DNA from: Monocercomonoides exilis
Taxonomy: Eukaryota > Preaxostyla > Oxymonadida > Polymastigidae
Length of the DNA stretch: 64,000 nucleotides
Reading direction: 5' to 3'
Assembly (NCBI GenBank): GCA_001643675.2
Contig: LSRY02000019.1
Location: 186,001-250,000, forward strand
Positions 10,646 to 20,880 of the stretch are shown here, in pieces. Below the pieces are notes generated by a model, which ran no database searches, was not told the DNA's origin, and was given only the letters and a program-made list of their open reading frames with translations. Each line of letters opens with the position of its first letter. Position 1 is the stretch's first letter. Made by a program: the position numbers and the translations under genes.

Positions 10646-12653
10646 GGGTCATACTTTTTTTTGTACCCATTTTTTTAGTACCCAAATTTTTCGAAATGAA
10701 AAATTTTTAAAAAAATTCAGAAAAATACAAAACTCGAATCTAATTTGCGAATGACTTTTCTTTTTCCCTTTCCTCTCTCAGTTTCATCAGATGATTCTTT
10801 CTCTATATCGTTCTCATCTTAAAGTATTTTGAATTTTCTTTTCAGCTTTTTTGTGAAATTCATTGTTTCATCATTTTCTTCATCCGAGATGTTTTCTTTT
10901 TCATTTTCCATTTCGCTTTTCTTTTTCAAATAATCATCCCACTCACTTAAAAGATTTTCTTCTGTTATTTCTTTACCGTAGTAGTCAAATCGATTTTTAT
11001 GTGAAGGAAGAGGATAAGTCGATGATTGAGGAAGCTTCATCAGAACTGTCCCAGACGAGTCTTTCAACACGCCGTAGCATTTGAATGCTCTTTTGATGAC
11101 CGAAGGTGATAGCTCCGAATGAATTGATTGTTGAAGAGCTTCCACCAGAGCTGTTCTCTTTACAGTTGAAGACGACAATAAAGAGCTTTGACATGTGAAA
11201 TCATTCCAGATTTCAGAACTGCAAATATACCTTAATCCAGTGGACGTTTGATGTGTGTGCTGTGAGGGACGAATGTCACAACATCCATATTTTCTTTTTT
11301 GAACTCTCGCCAGATTGTTGGATCTGTTCGAGACATGTGGGAGTCTATAAGAAGCAAGCAGTGCGATTCGTCAAGTGACATGCGTTGCCTTCTTTCTTTG
11401 ATTGAAGGGAGAAGAATTTAAAGCGCACACTTCCTAAACGTTGAAGATTCTATCTATCTGCATTTGTTCAGCCAAAACTCAAGATTCAAAAACTGAAGAG
11501 GCTTCAAGTCATCAGGAAGTTTGAGACTCGGCCACAGAATCACTGAAGGAAGTGATTGACAGTCAGCTGCAACCGCAGCAATCAGTGCAGAATTCGCCAT
11601 TTGCGCCGCAGATTTTGCGAAATTGGGTTTTTCATTTGCCGCATGAAAAACGTTCCGATTGGAGTTGTCGGGGACACTGAGTGAAGAGTCGTCCACGTTT
11701 AAAATCAGTGAGTTGTTGTAACTGTTGTTCTGATGAAATCCGTTGAGCATATCATACCAGGGCTTTAGAACTCATTGGCATGATACTGCAAGCCTGTCTG
11801 CATCAATAATTTTCGGCTTTGATGCCTTCAGCTCTGGATGTCGTTTGATGAAATCGTAGGCAACTGACACAGAAGCTTTGACATCTGGTGTGTTCTTTGG
11901 TGTTTAATCATCAACAACATTTTCAATCTAATTAATATTAATAAATGCATTTCAAAGAATATATATGCAAACCAGTTCACACATTTTCTTGATGGTTAAT
12001 CTTACTCCAGACAGTGATTCTATTTTTTTTTCGTCCAACACTGTTTGCTCTTTTTCGCCAATGACCACAGAAGGTCTTCCAATTTTCTAAACAAGTCTGC
12101 CTTGCCGAACAGCCTTCACCAACCGCTTGATTCGAATTTTGCTGAATTTTTTGATGTTGTTTGCATCCACCATGCGCGCAGATCCATCGTTAACTATATG
12201 CGCCATTCGTTCCAGTGGATTTCGAAATTGTCTGTATTTGAAAGATAGCATCGCCTCCCGCAGCTTCAGCTAACCAGCAGAAGATTTCCTTGTAAATTCG
12301 TTTTTCATTTTTAATTTTTTGGATAATAATCATTAAGCCAATTTATTTTATTTATTATTAAACATTTCAATTTTCATTGAAATTCACTTTTTTGTGCATT
12401 AAATGCTTATTTTTTTGAATTTAACACATTAAAACCAACATGTAACTGATAGAATCTCAACGGGAGGCTTTTAATCCTCCACTCACAACCCCCATAAGAA
12501 ACACGTTATGCATTTAAATGTATTTATTCAGTTGGTAATATTTTTCTTATATACCAAAAATGCTATTAATAAATCGAAAATGTGGGTGGCTGAATAATTT
12601 ATATATTAAAAAAAGGATCGAATAAAAAAAAGGATCTAATAAAAATATGACCC
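10646..12653. mobile_element. pogo/Tigger-like DNA transposon, about 2.0 kb, decayed
   Basis: The ends GGGTCATACTTTTTTTT (from 10646) and its near reverse complement ending TATGACCC (12653) form imperfect inverted repeats flanked by TA at 10644-10645 and 12654-12655. The 2008-bp length is typical of pogo-type elements. The interior encodes, on the minus strand, a decayed transposase with a helix-turn-helix-like N-terminus and DDE_1-type catalytic motifs (see the transposase entry). Beyond the first 10 or so bases the ends diverge, consistent with an old insertion. It is not obviously the parent of the MITE at 1359-1808, whose ends differ in sequence, though both use TA. Confidence 0.75.
10819..12290 (-). 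pseudogene. pogo/Tigger-type (DDE_1) transposase pseudogene
   Basis: Reading the minus strand and crossing several frameshifts and stops, the order of motifs is that of pogo transposases. An N-terminal DNA-binding part contains VKAVRQGRL then KIGRPSVVIGEKE (about 12040-12140). Then come AYDFIKRHPEL and NVDDSSLSV, the first-Asp region (about 11690-11870), and LLLIDSHMSR, the second-Asp region (about 11370). The third-Asp region is VPHSTHIKRPLD followed by GIFAVLKS (about 11210-11270). A C-terminal segment, LSPSVIKRAFKCYGV (about 11080-11120), is also pogo-like. Several stop codons and frame changes make it inactive. Identification is by motif order and spacing from family knowledge. Confidence 0.75.
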
Positions 12654-12655
12654 TA

Positions 12656-13363
12656 TCGCCTTCTTCTTCATCAACAACAACGTTCAATACTTATTATCCT
12701 CTCTCAAATGGTGTTCAGCATCTTCCAATATGTTTATCACATCTTCAAAATGATTTGGAAAATTTTCTCTTTAATAATATCAAAATTTTTGTATTTTTTG
12801 TCAAGCTATAAAATAAGCAAAGAACAATAATTGAAGTTCACTTTTGATCTCTAAAATAAACAACTGTTTTGATTCACATCTTTTGAATATTCATTTGACT
12901 CAACTTTCAACCTTCAGAGAAAGAACAAATTGTGAAGAAATTATTGACAAAAATATTTATAATCCATTTAACATTTTTGAAACATTTTCGCAATTCAATA
13001 ATGTTTCGATATTATCCCCCTCAATAATGAAAGTCTTTATAAAATTAAAGCAGATTAAGTTTGGAAAAAATCATGGCTTTTCTCAAAATAGTAAAAATTT
13101 CCCACATTTATCCCAAATTAATTCTATCTCTTCATGAAAAAATTCACAAATTGATTATTTTTCAATAATTCTCTAAAAAATTTTATAAATATATTGTGCT
13201 TGTCAGTTTTTGATTAAAAAATGAAACAAAAATCTATTTTGAACATTTATTATTTGTGAAAGTGTTAAAACAAAATTAAGCAATGGAATAGATCACATTT
13301 TGTTTTGTTGTGTTCGTTGTCATTTAGCAATTAATTTCAGACATAAATAAAATTACAACTCCC
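12656..13363. other. A+T-rich spacer upstream of the TFIIB-like gene
   Basis: The first 45 bases belong to the interrupted minus-strand exon described at 10321. The rest is A+T rich with no supportable ORF, and must contain the promoter and 5' leader of the gene starting at 13364. No TATA-like or initiator motif can be defended by eye. Confidence 0.5.
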
Positions 13364-16300
13364 ATGTTAGCTCACACTTAAATTAAAATTTATAATTCTT
13401 ATTTTTTGTTTGCTATTATTGATTAAAAAATAGGAGTTCTATTCAACCGATAATTTGCCAGTTTTGCCGTCAACAAACACACGAACGCACTCAACAATCT
13501 GATGACGTTGAATTTTCTGTGTGCTCAAAATGCGGAGAGCACATATACTCGGAATATACGACCGATTTTTCTGAGGCAATGATGGAAAGTTTATCGTTTG
13601 AAGATTTCCCGCTTGAAACCTTTGTAACAATGACAGAAGTGCCTAAAAAATTCGAATCACATTATCCTGAACATGCTCCATTTTTTGAAATAGCATCAAT
13701 TGCAAATGTTGATGTTATTCCTTCAATTTTTCTTCCTTTCAAAAGGTTTACATTTTAATGAGAAATCAAAAATTTATTATTTCTTCATTTTATTTTTTTC
13801 TGATGCTTTGGAACTAACAAGAGCCCTTCCGCCAGATTTGGTATCTTTTCAAACACAAACTGAAAAGTTATTTGCAGATTTGAGTCAGAGTCTAACAGTT
13901 CCACTTAGTGTCTCAGGAATACCTCAATTCCTTTCTGAATATCCCCCCTCAAAATCAATTTCTATCGATACATATTATGACATCGTGGAGCAAATGAATA
14001 GTTCAGCACCTCTATCTGCAGATGCAATTTCGCAATATTTTGATGAAAGACGGAGTTTGAATTCTTTTTTCAAAAAAAAAATTTCTGTTTTGGGTTAACA
14101 TATTTCGTGTACTGAATACTTTTGCTATGTTAATTAGAATCACCCACATTTAGACGCAGAACACCCACACCGCCCTCAACCCCATCTCGCACCGGGTCCA
14201 ACAGCAGTGCTTCCAGGACACCTCGAAGAGGATCAATATCGCCTTCTTCATTTGGCAGCAGCGGACAAGGGAGGCGCAAGTCTCCAGCAACTGTCCGCAT
14301 CTCCAGCTCTGCGAACTCTCCTCTTGATGCGCTTAGTCCCCAGCAGCCAGCAAAGCCACAGATGACGACGTACAGATGGGAGGCGTGGATGTCCAGCTTA
14401 AGTCCGCAGGCTGTGCAGCTCATTGGCACACTCATCATCACAGAGATCTGCATCCACACACACACAGACAGACGCTTCATTCGCTCCTCTGCTGCGCTGT
14501 ATGTGCGCCTGTGGGACATACAGACAGAGTGGATTGCGTGGATGGAGGAAAGACAGAGGAAAGAGAAGGAGAAGGAGAAGGAGAAAGAAAGAGGGAAAGA
14601 GAAAGATAAGTTGTCAAAGGATTTTAGAGGGAGAGTCGGAAGAAGCGGAATGGGATCGAACCAAATAACCCCCAATTTGTGTTATGGTGCGAATAAAAAG
14701 TCGCCGCCTCGCGCTGAAGACATCGTGAATCCTTTTGCCAATTCACAGTCAGCAGGCAATTTGACATCCTCTGCATCTCCTCCGCCATTCAATGGAGCAG
14801 CAATCCAACCGCCATATCCTCTTCTGCCTTTCTCGTTTGCTTCACAAGGCACCACCCCTGCTTCTCTTCCACAAAACAGCGTGGCTTCTCTTTCTCCTCC
14901 TCAGAACATTAGTCATGCCACCATCCAGCATCCATTCTCTTCCTCTTCCTCTTCTTCTCCTTCTGCCCCATCTCGCAGAGTTGTCCGTGCGCTTTCGCCT
15001 TCTCTTTCACCAAAGCGCAATTACCCTCACTCTTTTTCTCCTCCGCCAGGAATCGACCAGCGCGTGTCGCCATCGCCTGCTTATCCGTCCAACGTCCTTC
15101 TGCCGCCGGAGCTGCAGACACAGCAGCAGCAAGCGTCTTCGCTGACTTCAGTCAAAATGGAGCAGTACTTTTTGCTGTCTGCGAATCCAGCTGCATCTGC
15201 TGCTGATGTTCCACTCACACCTTCCACACTCACATCCATCAATGTGCCTGTGACACACACGGTCTCTTCGTCTTCTTTCACAACTGCCTCGTTCTCTCCT
15301 GCAGCGGCGTCTGTGCCCCACTCGTCGATGGCTTCTGCTGCAACTTCTCGTTCAGGCACTCCCCCGCTCACGCGCACAGTCACCTCCACATCTACACACC
15401 CGCCTTCCCAGTCGTCTTCTCCCCCACCTTTCACTCCTTTCTTTGGGTCGTCCCACGGCGGCACTGCATTTCCACCATCACTTACAACTTCATCTTCATT
15501 CACAGCACAGACGCCTGCGTCCAACACATCTCTGTCTCCTTCTTCGCTGTCTCCGCCTTCTTTGTCTCCTCCCTCACACTCCACTTCGGTATTGGCAAAA
15601 GCGAAAAGCCCAGCTGGCACTGGAAGTGCATCAGAAGCAAACTCTACAATGCAAAAAGAAGGGCCATCAGCTGTTGCCTTGATACCAACTGCTATGACCA
15701 CTTCATCCGCACAGCAACCAGCACAATATCCTGTTTCTGCTCCTCTACTTACACCCACCTCGTCTTTTTCATCGTCAACAGCATTTCCACAAACTACTCT
15801 GCAGAACCAGCCTATGCTCACAACATACGCACAGCCACAAGCCGTGCTACCTCCCTCAGCTTTTCTCAGCATGGCAGCCGAGTTGCAACCATCACAAAAA
15901 CTCCAATCTTCGTCATTGGGCACAGCTGCTACTTCAGTTTCATCAGCTGGCTCTCGCCCTGAACTGTGTTGTATGCCATCATCGTCGTCTTCAGCCACTG
16001 CCGCAGCCATTTCATCCATCTCGCCCACTTTCGCAGCACTTTGCGAGTCCCTTCTCCCTCAGCACTCGATCATCTTCCCTCCACCTTTCTCTCCAGCTGT
16101 GATGGCAATAGCGGCATTCATGCTGGTGACACGCGAAGACAACCACCCTCGTTCATTTTCTGATCTGAAGCAGGCACTCCAGCACTGCGGGCTGAGCACC
16201 TCACTCGACATCTCAGCTGGCTCCATCGTTTCCACACAGCACTTCTTTTCGGGCTTTCTGCGGCTGCGCCAGCCGTTTCCTGCGATCATCGGGCAGGTCG

Positions 16301-17151
16301 AGGCGGATCTGCGGAGAGCGGCGCGTACGCTGCGTCTGTCTGAAGAAGAGGAAGAATTTGCATCTCTGTTTGCACATTCACTTCTACTTCATCCATTGTT
16401 TTCGCGGAGGAACGCACCATCGACGATTGCTGTGTCGATTCAGAGCTCATTGAAGTTTCTGACGACAATGTCAGCTGACTTGACTGAAAAGGAGTGGAAG
16501 CTGCGCTGCCAGATGGATCAGAGGAAGCAGCAGAGATTGCAGGAAAGGCAGATAAGGCTGTCGAAGATGATGCAGGAATCTCCATCAATGTCTTCTTCAT
16601 CCACATTGGGGCAGTCATCTTCGAAGAGGGGTGGACATTCGCACTTCAACCGCCAACAGCCTGCCGCGCCGATACACTCGAAAAGGCAGAATGAAATATG
16701 CTCAGCTTCAAAAGTGAGCGAGGTTACGATGAGGAGGATGTGGAAGGAAACAGAGCAGATTCTGGATGAGCTGACGGTTGAGATGAATCAAAGATGGAAA
16801 GAGAAGGAGAAGGAGATGAAGAAGAGACTGAAGAAAGAAGAAGAGGAGGAAATAGCGAGAGAAGCAGAAGATGAAGAAAGAGAAATAATGAAGTGGAAGA
16901 AAGAGCAAATGGATAGCAAGTCAGTGTTTCTAGCTGAAGATGCGAAGTCCAGCGGGATTTTATCAATTGGCAAAGAAGAGAAAACACCTGCAATCAAACA
17001 AGAAGTGGCTTCTGATTCAATGAATACAAAGGGAGTAGCAACACTTGAGAGAGGAAGAAATCTGACGAGACGAAAGGATATGCTTGGATTTCAGCCTCTA
17101 ACACCTGAAGAAACGTTGAAGCCAAAGAGCAAGCAAAAATCAACAAAGTGA
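13364..17151 (+). CDS. TFIIB-family-like factor: zinc ribbon plus cyclin-like helices with a long disordered insert
   Basis: The exon model is 13364-13365, 13434-13745, 13822-14093 and 14138-17151, giving 1199 codons plus stop with all junctions in phase. The inferred first exon is only the AT of the start codon; the intron 13366-13433 separates it from G. The N-terminus then holds a zinc ribbon, C9-x2-C12-x18-C31-x2-C34-G, followed by HIYSEYTTDFSE, close to the spacing of TFIIB, Brf1 and Rrn7/TAF1B ribbons. A helical segment lies near residues 275-325. About 450 Ser/Pro/Thr-rich residues separate it from a helical block near 823-1000 (SPAVMAIAAFMLVTRE, then APSTIAVSIQSSLKFL) that resembles the second half of a TFIIB-type cyclin repeat. 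A charged coiled coil (EKEKEMKKRLKKEEEEE) ends the protein. Which polymerase it serves cannot be decided. An alternative start at an in-frame Met downstream (about 13579) would remove the ribbon. Confidence 0.6.
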
Positions 17152-17462
17152 GAAAAAAACAAAAAACAACAGTTTAATTCCGATATTGCGATATAGCAAC
17201 AATGAATAGATGAGACACCTTTTCACTTGGCATTATAAAGGTGATGCGTTACTCAAACGAGCATTTGAAGGGTTGAACGTGCTGATGGTATCACAAAAAT
17301 TTGCAACAATTAACTTCAACCTAACATTTTTATGCGAATGATTTTCGATGGTGAAATGCAAGTAAAAAAAAAAAATTAAAAGAACAACTATTCGTCACAT
17401 TCAAATATCACAATGATGAACTTGAATCAGCAAAGCACCCAATTCAATCTACAAATTTTCGT
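17152..17462. other. Convergent intergenic spacer
   Basis: A 311-bp A+T-rich gap between two convergent genes. No ORF, RNA or repeat beyond a short A run was seen; it carries both 3' ends. Confidence 0.6.
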
Positions 17463-20008
17463 TTAGCAGCCTTCAGGATAAGGCTTCCAGTCAGGAGGAG
17501 AGGCTCCACAGTTGTCAAACATGTGGTCGTGTGGTGTGATGGTGTTGTAGTACTGAACATCCATCACATACGGCCCCATCAGCTGGCAATAAGGTTTCAC
17601 CACAGGCAGAGTCGAGACACATCGGGGGGATATGCGTGCTGCTGGGTTTGTGTCAAAGATGTTGAGCTTGAAATGCGACAGAACAAAAGAAATTGAAAAG
17701 AAAGGGGAATATTTTGGAATAAGGCAAGATGAATATTTCACTTTGAAAGCAATCTGCAAACCATCAAAATGTCTTTTGGAGTCAGCTCAGTTGGATTAAA
17801 AGTGATGTTGCCCAGAACTCCACCAGCTCGAAGCATGTTCGCAACAACGGTTGAACATACAAGCATTGGTCCATCCTGATTTGCAAAGAAATAAGAAAGA
17901 AAGAAAGAAATTATTTTAATTGTGGATCAGAATTATGCCAGTTTATAATGAAAAGAAAAGAAATGGAGATTAAACGAAGAAAACATATCAAGTTAAAAGA
18001 AGTTTTGCTTCCTTTCAACAAATTGAAAAAGAAAAGAAAAGAAAAGAAAAGAAAAATCATATTTCCTCCTTTACCCACAAACCTGATACATCCAAGATTC
18101 GTCTTCAGGAATCGCAGCAATGTCGAACAAATCCAGTCCCAGTTTGTTTGCAGTGGTGATGCATTCCTCAATTGAATGGCAAGGTCTTTCATCGAATATG
18201 TGGAAGAGCCTCATGTTGACTGCTTCAATCAGATGCTGCGACACAACTTTTGGTTTGACATGGCCAGCCAGCATCAGAAAGAAGATGAGGGACTCGCGAG
18301 TGAAGTCGGTGGGGATGTTGTTATTTGGCGTGTCGATTGCAATGAACGGGAACGCTGTTGTGGAGAAGGCCTTTTCGTGGGAGTGGAACCATTCCCACGC
18401 GGCTGTGCTGTTGAAGGAAGAGGAAAGAGAGGATTCCAATGGAAGAAGAGAGACTGCATAGCCGTGTGAATGGTAAAGAGTCATCCACTCACGAAACGGG
18501 GTCTGAGAGCGAAGAATGAGATGTCAAACACAATAGGATAATATTAACGAGAAGAAGAAGAGGGAGAAAAAAGTGAAATTATAATTATAAGTTTGCACCA
18601 ATCAATCGAATAAATGGAAAACCTTTCGAAATCCATTTCCCCAGGGAGGCTGCGGATCAGGGAAGAAGTTTGCATTTGTTGTCTCTACCACAAATAGTTC
18701 GTCATTCTCGTCTCGAAGGCACACTAAGATAGATGTGAAATACAAAGAACATGAGAACAATGAAAAGCATTGAAATTTAATGTTTTTTTAACTAAATATG
18801 ACGACAATCACAATTCATTCATTTTTCTATCAAAGCAAAATGAAACACCCAAAATTCAAACATGAAATACATATTAAAATACTAAATAATTCTTTTTCTC
18901 ATTTTCATTTTCATTTCTCTAACAAATGCAACAAACTGACAATATGCGATATGTGTGTTCCGTAGAAGTACCATCCAAAAGTGTTTGCTCCAGTCAGAAT
19001 GTGACACGCCAGCAAATCTCCAGAACGGATTCTCCTTTCGATGGAATTTACGTCTTCCTTGTTGTCATCTAATCCAAGTACGATCGAGTCGTTTCGCTGT
19101 GTAAATGTGTAGTTCATTTGGTCTTGATGGAACTGCTTCAGCGTCTTTTCATCTGACGTTGAGAGCGCTTTCACCAGCTGCATAATTCTCCATGCAGATT
19201 TGAGAAGAGGACCAATCCTTGAATAACAAATCGATTACATTTAGAGATATTAGTCATTACACAAATGATAACATCAAGCAGAGAAAAAAATATTTTTCAA
19301 AATAATTTGAACATGATTGATAGGGATAAAAAACAATTTTTTTGAATTGCAGCAAACTTCTGATCAAAAGTGAAGATGCGGACTCCATTCGCCTCAACAT
19401 CCAGTATTTCTGTAACGTTTTTCCAACCTTTCAAAGTTATTTTGTGAATTCCCTAATTCACATAAAAATAGTTATAAATAGCGTTGCTGTAATGAAGGAC
19501 AAACTTCTTTTGAAAGAGAATGAAAAGCCATCCTGTGAGAAGTCATCAATATTATCCATTCTGACCCAAATGCATGACTTTTATTAGTTGCATGAATCTC
19601 CAAAATCATTCCCTTTGTTTCATTTATCTGAAGTGATAAATTCAATGAGCCAAAAACTGAACTTTGAAACTTCAGTGGAACATTTTCTTTTACAGATCCT
19701 GCAACATTGATATGACAACAGAGAAATGAAATAAATTAACATGAAATAATACCTTTGTAGCGAGGGATTGCATCAAATGGTTTTTCAGTTTGAGCTTCAA
19801 TGACAAATTTTGTGGCCTCTTCGGATTCTTTCTTCGCGTTTTTCAAAATTTTGTTTAAAGGAAGATCTATACTATCAATTTCGCATTTAAAAATAGATTG
19901 TTTTTGGAAGGTTGTTGCTCGACTTGTTTTGGTATTTTGAACTCCTTCCAGCCAACCACTATTTTCAAGTTCAACAGAAAGGCTTAATAGCAAGATAAAA
20001 TTAAGCAT
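17463..20008 (-). CDS. Secreted permuted papain-fold (NlpC/P60, YiiX-like) protein
   Basis: Eight exons on the minus strand: 19753-20008, 19505-19698, 19358-19452, 18937-19217, 18623-18723, 18083-18502, 17762-17875 and 17463-17666. They sum to 554 codons plus stop, and all seven junctions keep phase. The protein starts with a short hydrophobic signal-like segment (MLNFILLLSLSVEL). Its catalytic-looking half begins IRSGDLLACHI, then GTHISH (His near residue 270), then a strand ending ELFVVETT (Glu), NFFPDP, TPFREW, a Leu-Pro-Leu segment, and late in the chain the only strong nucleophile motif, LVCSTVVANM (Cys456). The order His, Glu, then Cys is that of circularly permuted NlpC/P60 amidase-like folds (YiiX/DUF830). 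It probably acts in the endomembrane lumen or outside the cell; the substrate is unknown. The fold call rests on motif order, not on a search. Confidence 0.6.
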
Positions 20009-20738
20009 ATGTCAAATTTATTGAAGTGTGGGAAAATATTCACAAACTAAACTCATTGCATTCGTATACAGTACAAATGCATTTCGAGCTTAAAAAAAAC
20101 AATATTTCTATCAGGATGAAATTTTTTATTCTTTTTTATAAAAATAAAATGCGGTTCTTCAAAATGAGTTTCAAAACAAAAAAAGATAAAAAGATATTTT
20201 AAAATCAAAAAACAGTTAATATTCCAATGGGAAATGATCAACAATGAAAAAATAAAAGTTATCGAATGCACATTTGTTTGCTCAATTTTCAAAATAAATT
20301 CAAATCTCTTGCGTTAAATAATTTTGATGGGAATATTTGAACGAATTTTAAAAGGACGAGAATGACTATGAGGTTGAAAAGTTAAAATGTTTAAAGGTTT
20401 GCTTTATTTCAAGTGTAATTGAGATATCCGGACTTTATTTGAAGTAAAATGTGAATAATTTATATTCGTTATGCGATTAGCAAAAACGATCAAATTTGTA
20501 AATGACTCCGATAAAAGCATTTAAAAGAGATCAAAAAAACTTCCAAAAATCAGTAAATGCAAAATCTGAGCGAAAGCTATGATTTTCATTCGCTTAAGTA
20601 TTAACGAATGCGCGGTATGGAGAAACGTGTTTATGAAATGAAATTAAAGACAAATGTGAAGTGAAAGAAAATATGTTATTGTTTCATTACAAAATTGTTA
20701 TTATTAAATCAACTAACAAAAGATGGTCTTTTAAACAA
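20009..20738. other. A+T-rich spacer between a divergent gene and tRNA-Cys
   Basis: About 730 bp without a supportable ORF. It contains the upstream region of the minus-strand papain-fold gene and the 5' flank of the tRNA. A minus-strand frame of 79 codons at 20053-20292 is Phe/Ile/Lys-rich, has no domain, and is probably chance. Confidence 0.5.
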
Positions 20739-20810
20739 GCGGCTTTAGCTCAGCGGTAGAGCAAGTGACTGCAGATCACTAGGTCACCGGTTCAATTCCG
20801 GTAGGCCGCT
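20739..20810 (+). tRNA. tRNA-Cys (anticodon GCA)
   Basis: A full cloverleaf of 72 nt with no intron. The acceptor stem GCGGCTT pairs with AGGCCGC (one G-U). The D arm has GCTC/GAGC. The anticodon stem AGTGA/TCACT encloses loop CTGCAGA with anticodon GCA. The T arm is ACCGG-TTCAATT-CCGGT. Base 73 is T, the usual Cys identity element. Internal pol III promoters are visible as TAGCTCAGCGG (A box) and GGTTCAATTCC (B box). CCA is not encoded, as expected in a nuclear genome. Confidence 0.97.
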
Positions 20811-20811
20811 G

Positions 20812-20817
20812 TTTTTT
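20812..20817 (+). terminator. Pol III oligo-T terminator
   Basis: Six consecutive T residues begin one base after the discriminator of tRNA-Cys, the standard pol III stop signal. Confidence 0.85.
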
Positions 20818-20880
20818 ATCCATATTTTTTGAAAAATGAGAATTGTCCCAGTATTATTTTTATTTTTTAGAAGATAATTT

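Noticed and set aside
13439-14098. CRISPR-like or tandem structured repeats in A+T-rich spacers
   Set aside because: No regularly spaced direct repeats with unique spacers occur anywhere in the window; the repeats seen are homopolymers, microsatellites and transposon ends.
15081-16028. 315-codon minus-strand ORF opposite the TFIIB-like gene
   Set aside because: It lies wholly antisense to a Ser/Pro/Thr-rich exon whose TCN/CCN codons give few stops on the other strand; the acidic Asp/Glu/Gly/Val-rich product has no domain and no neighbouring exons.
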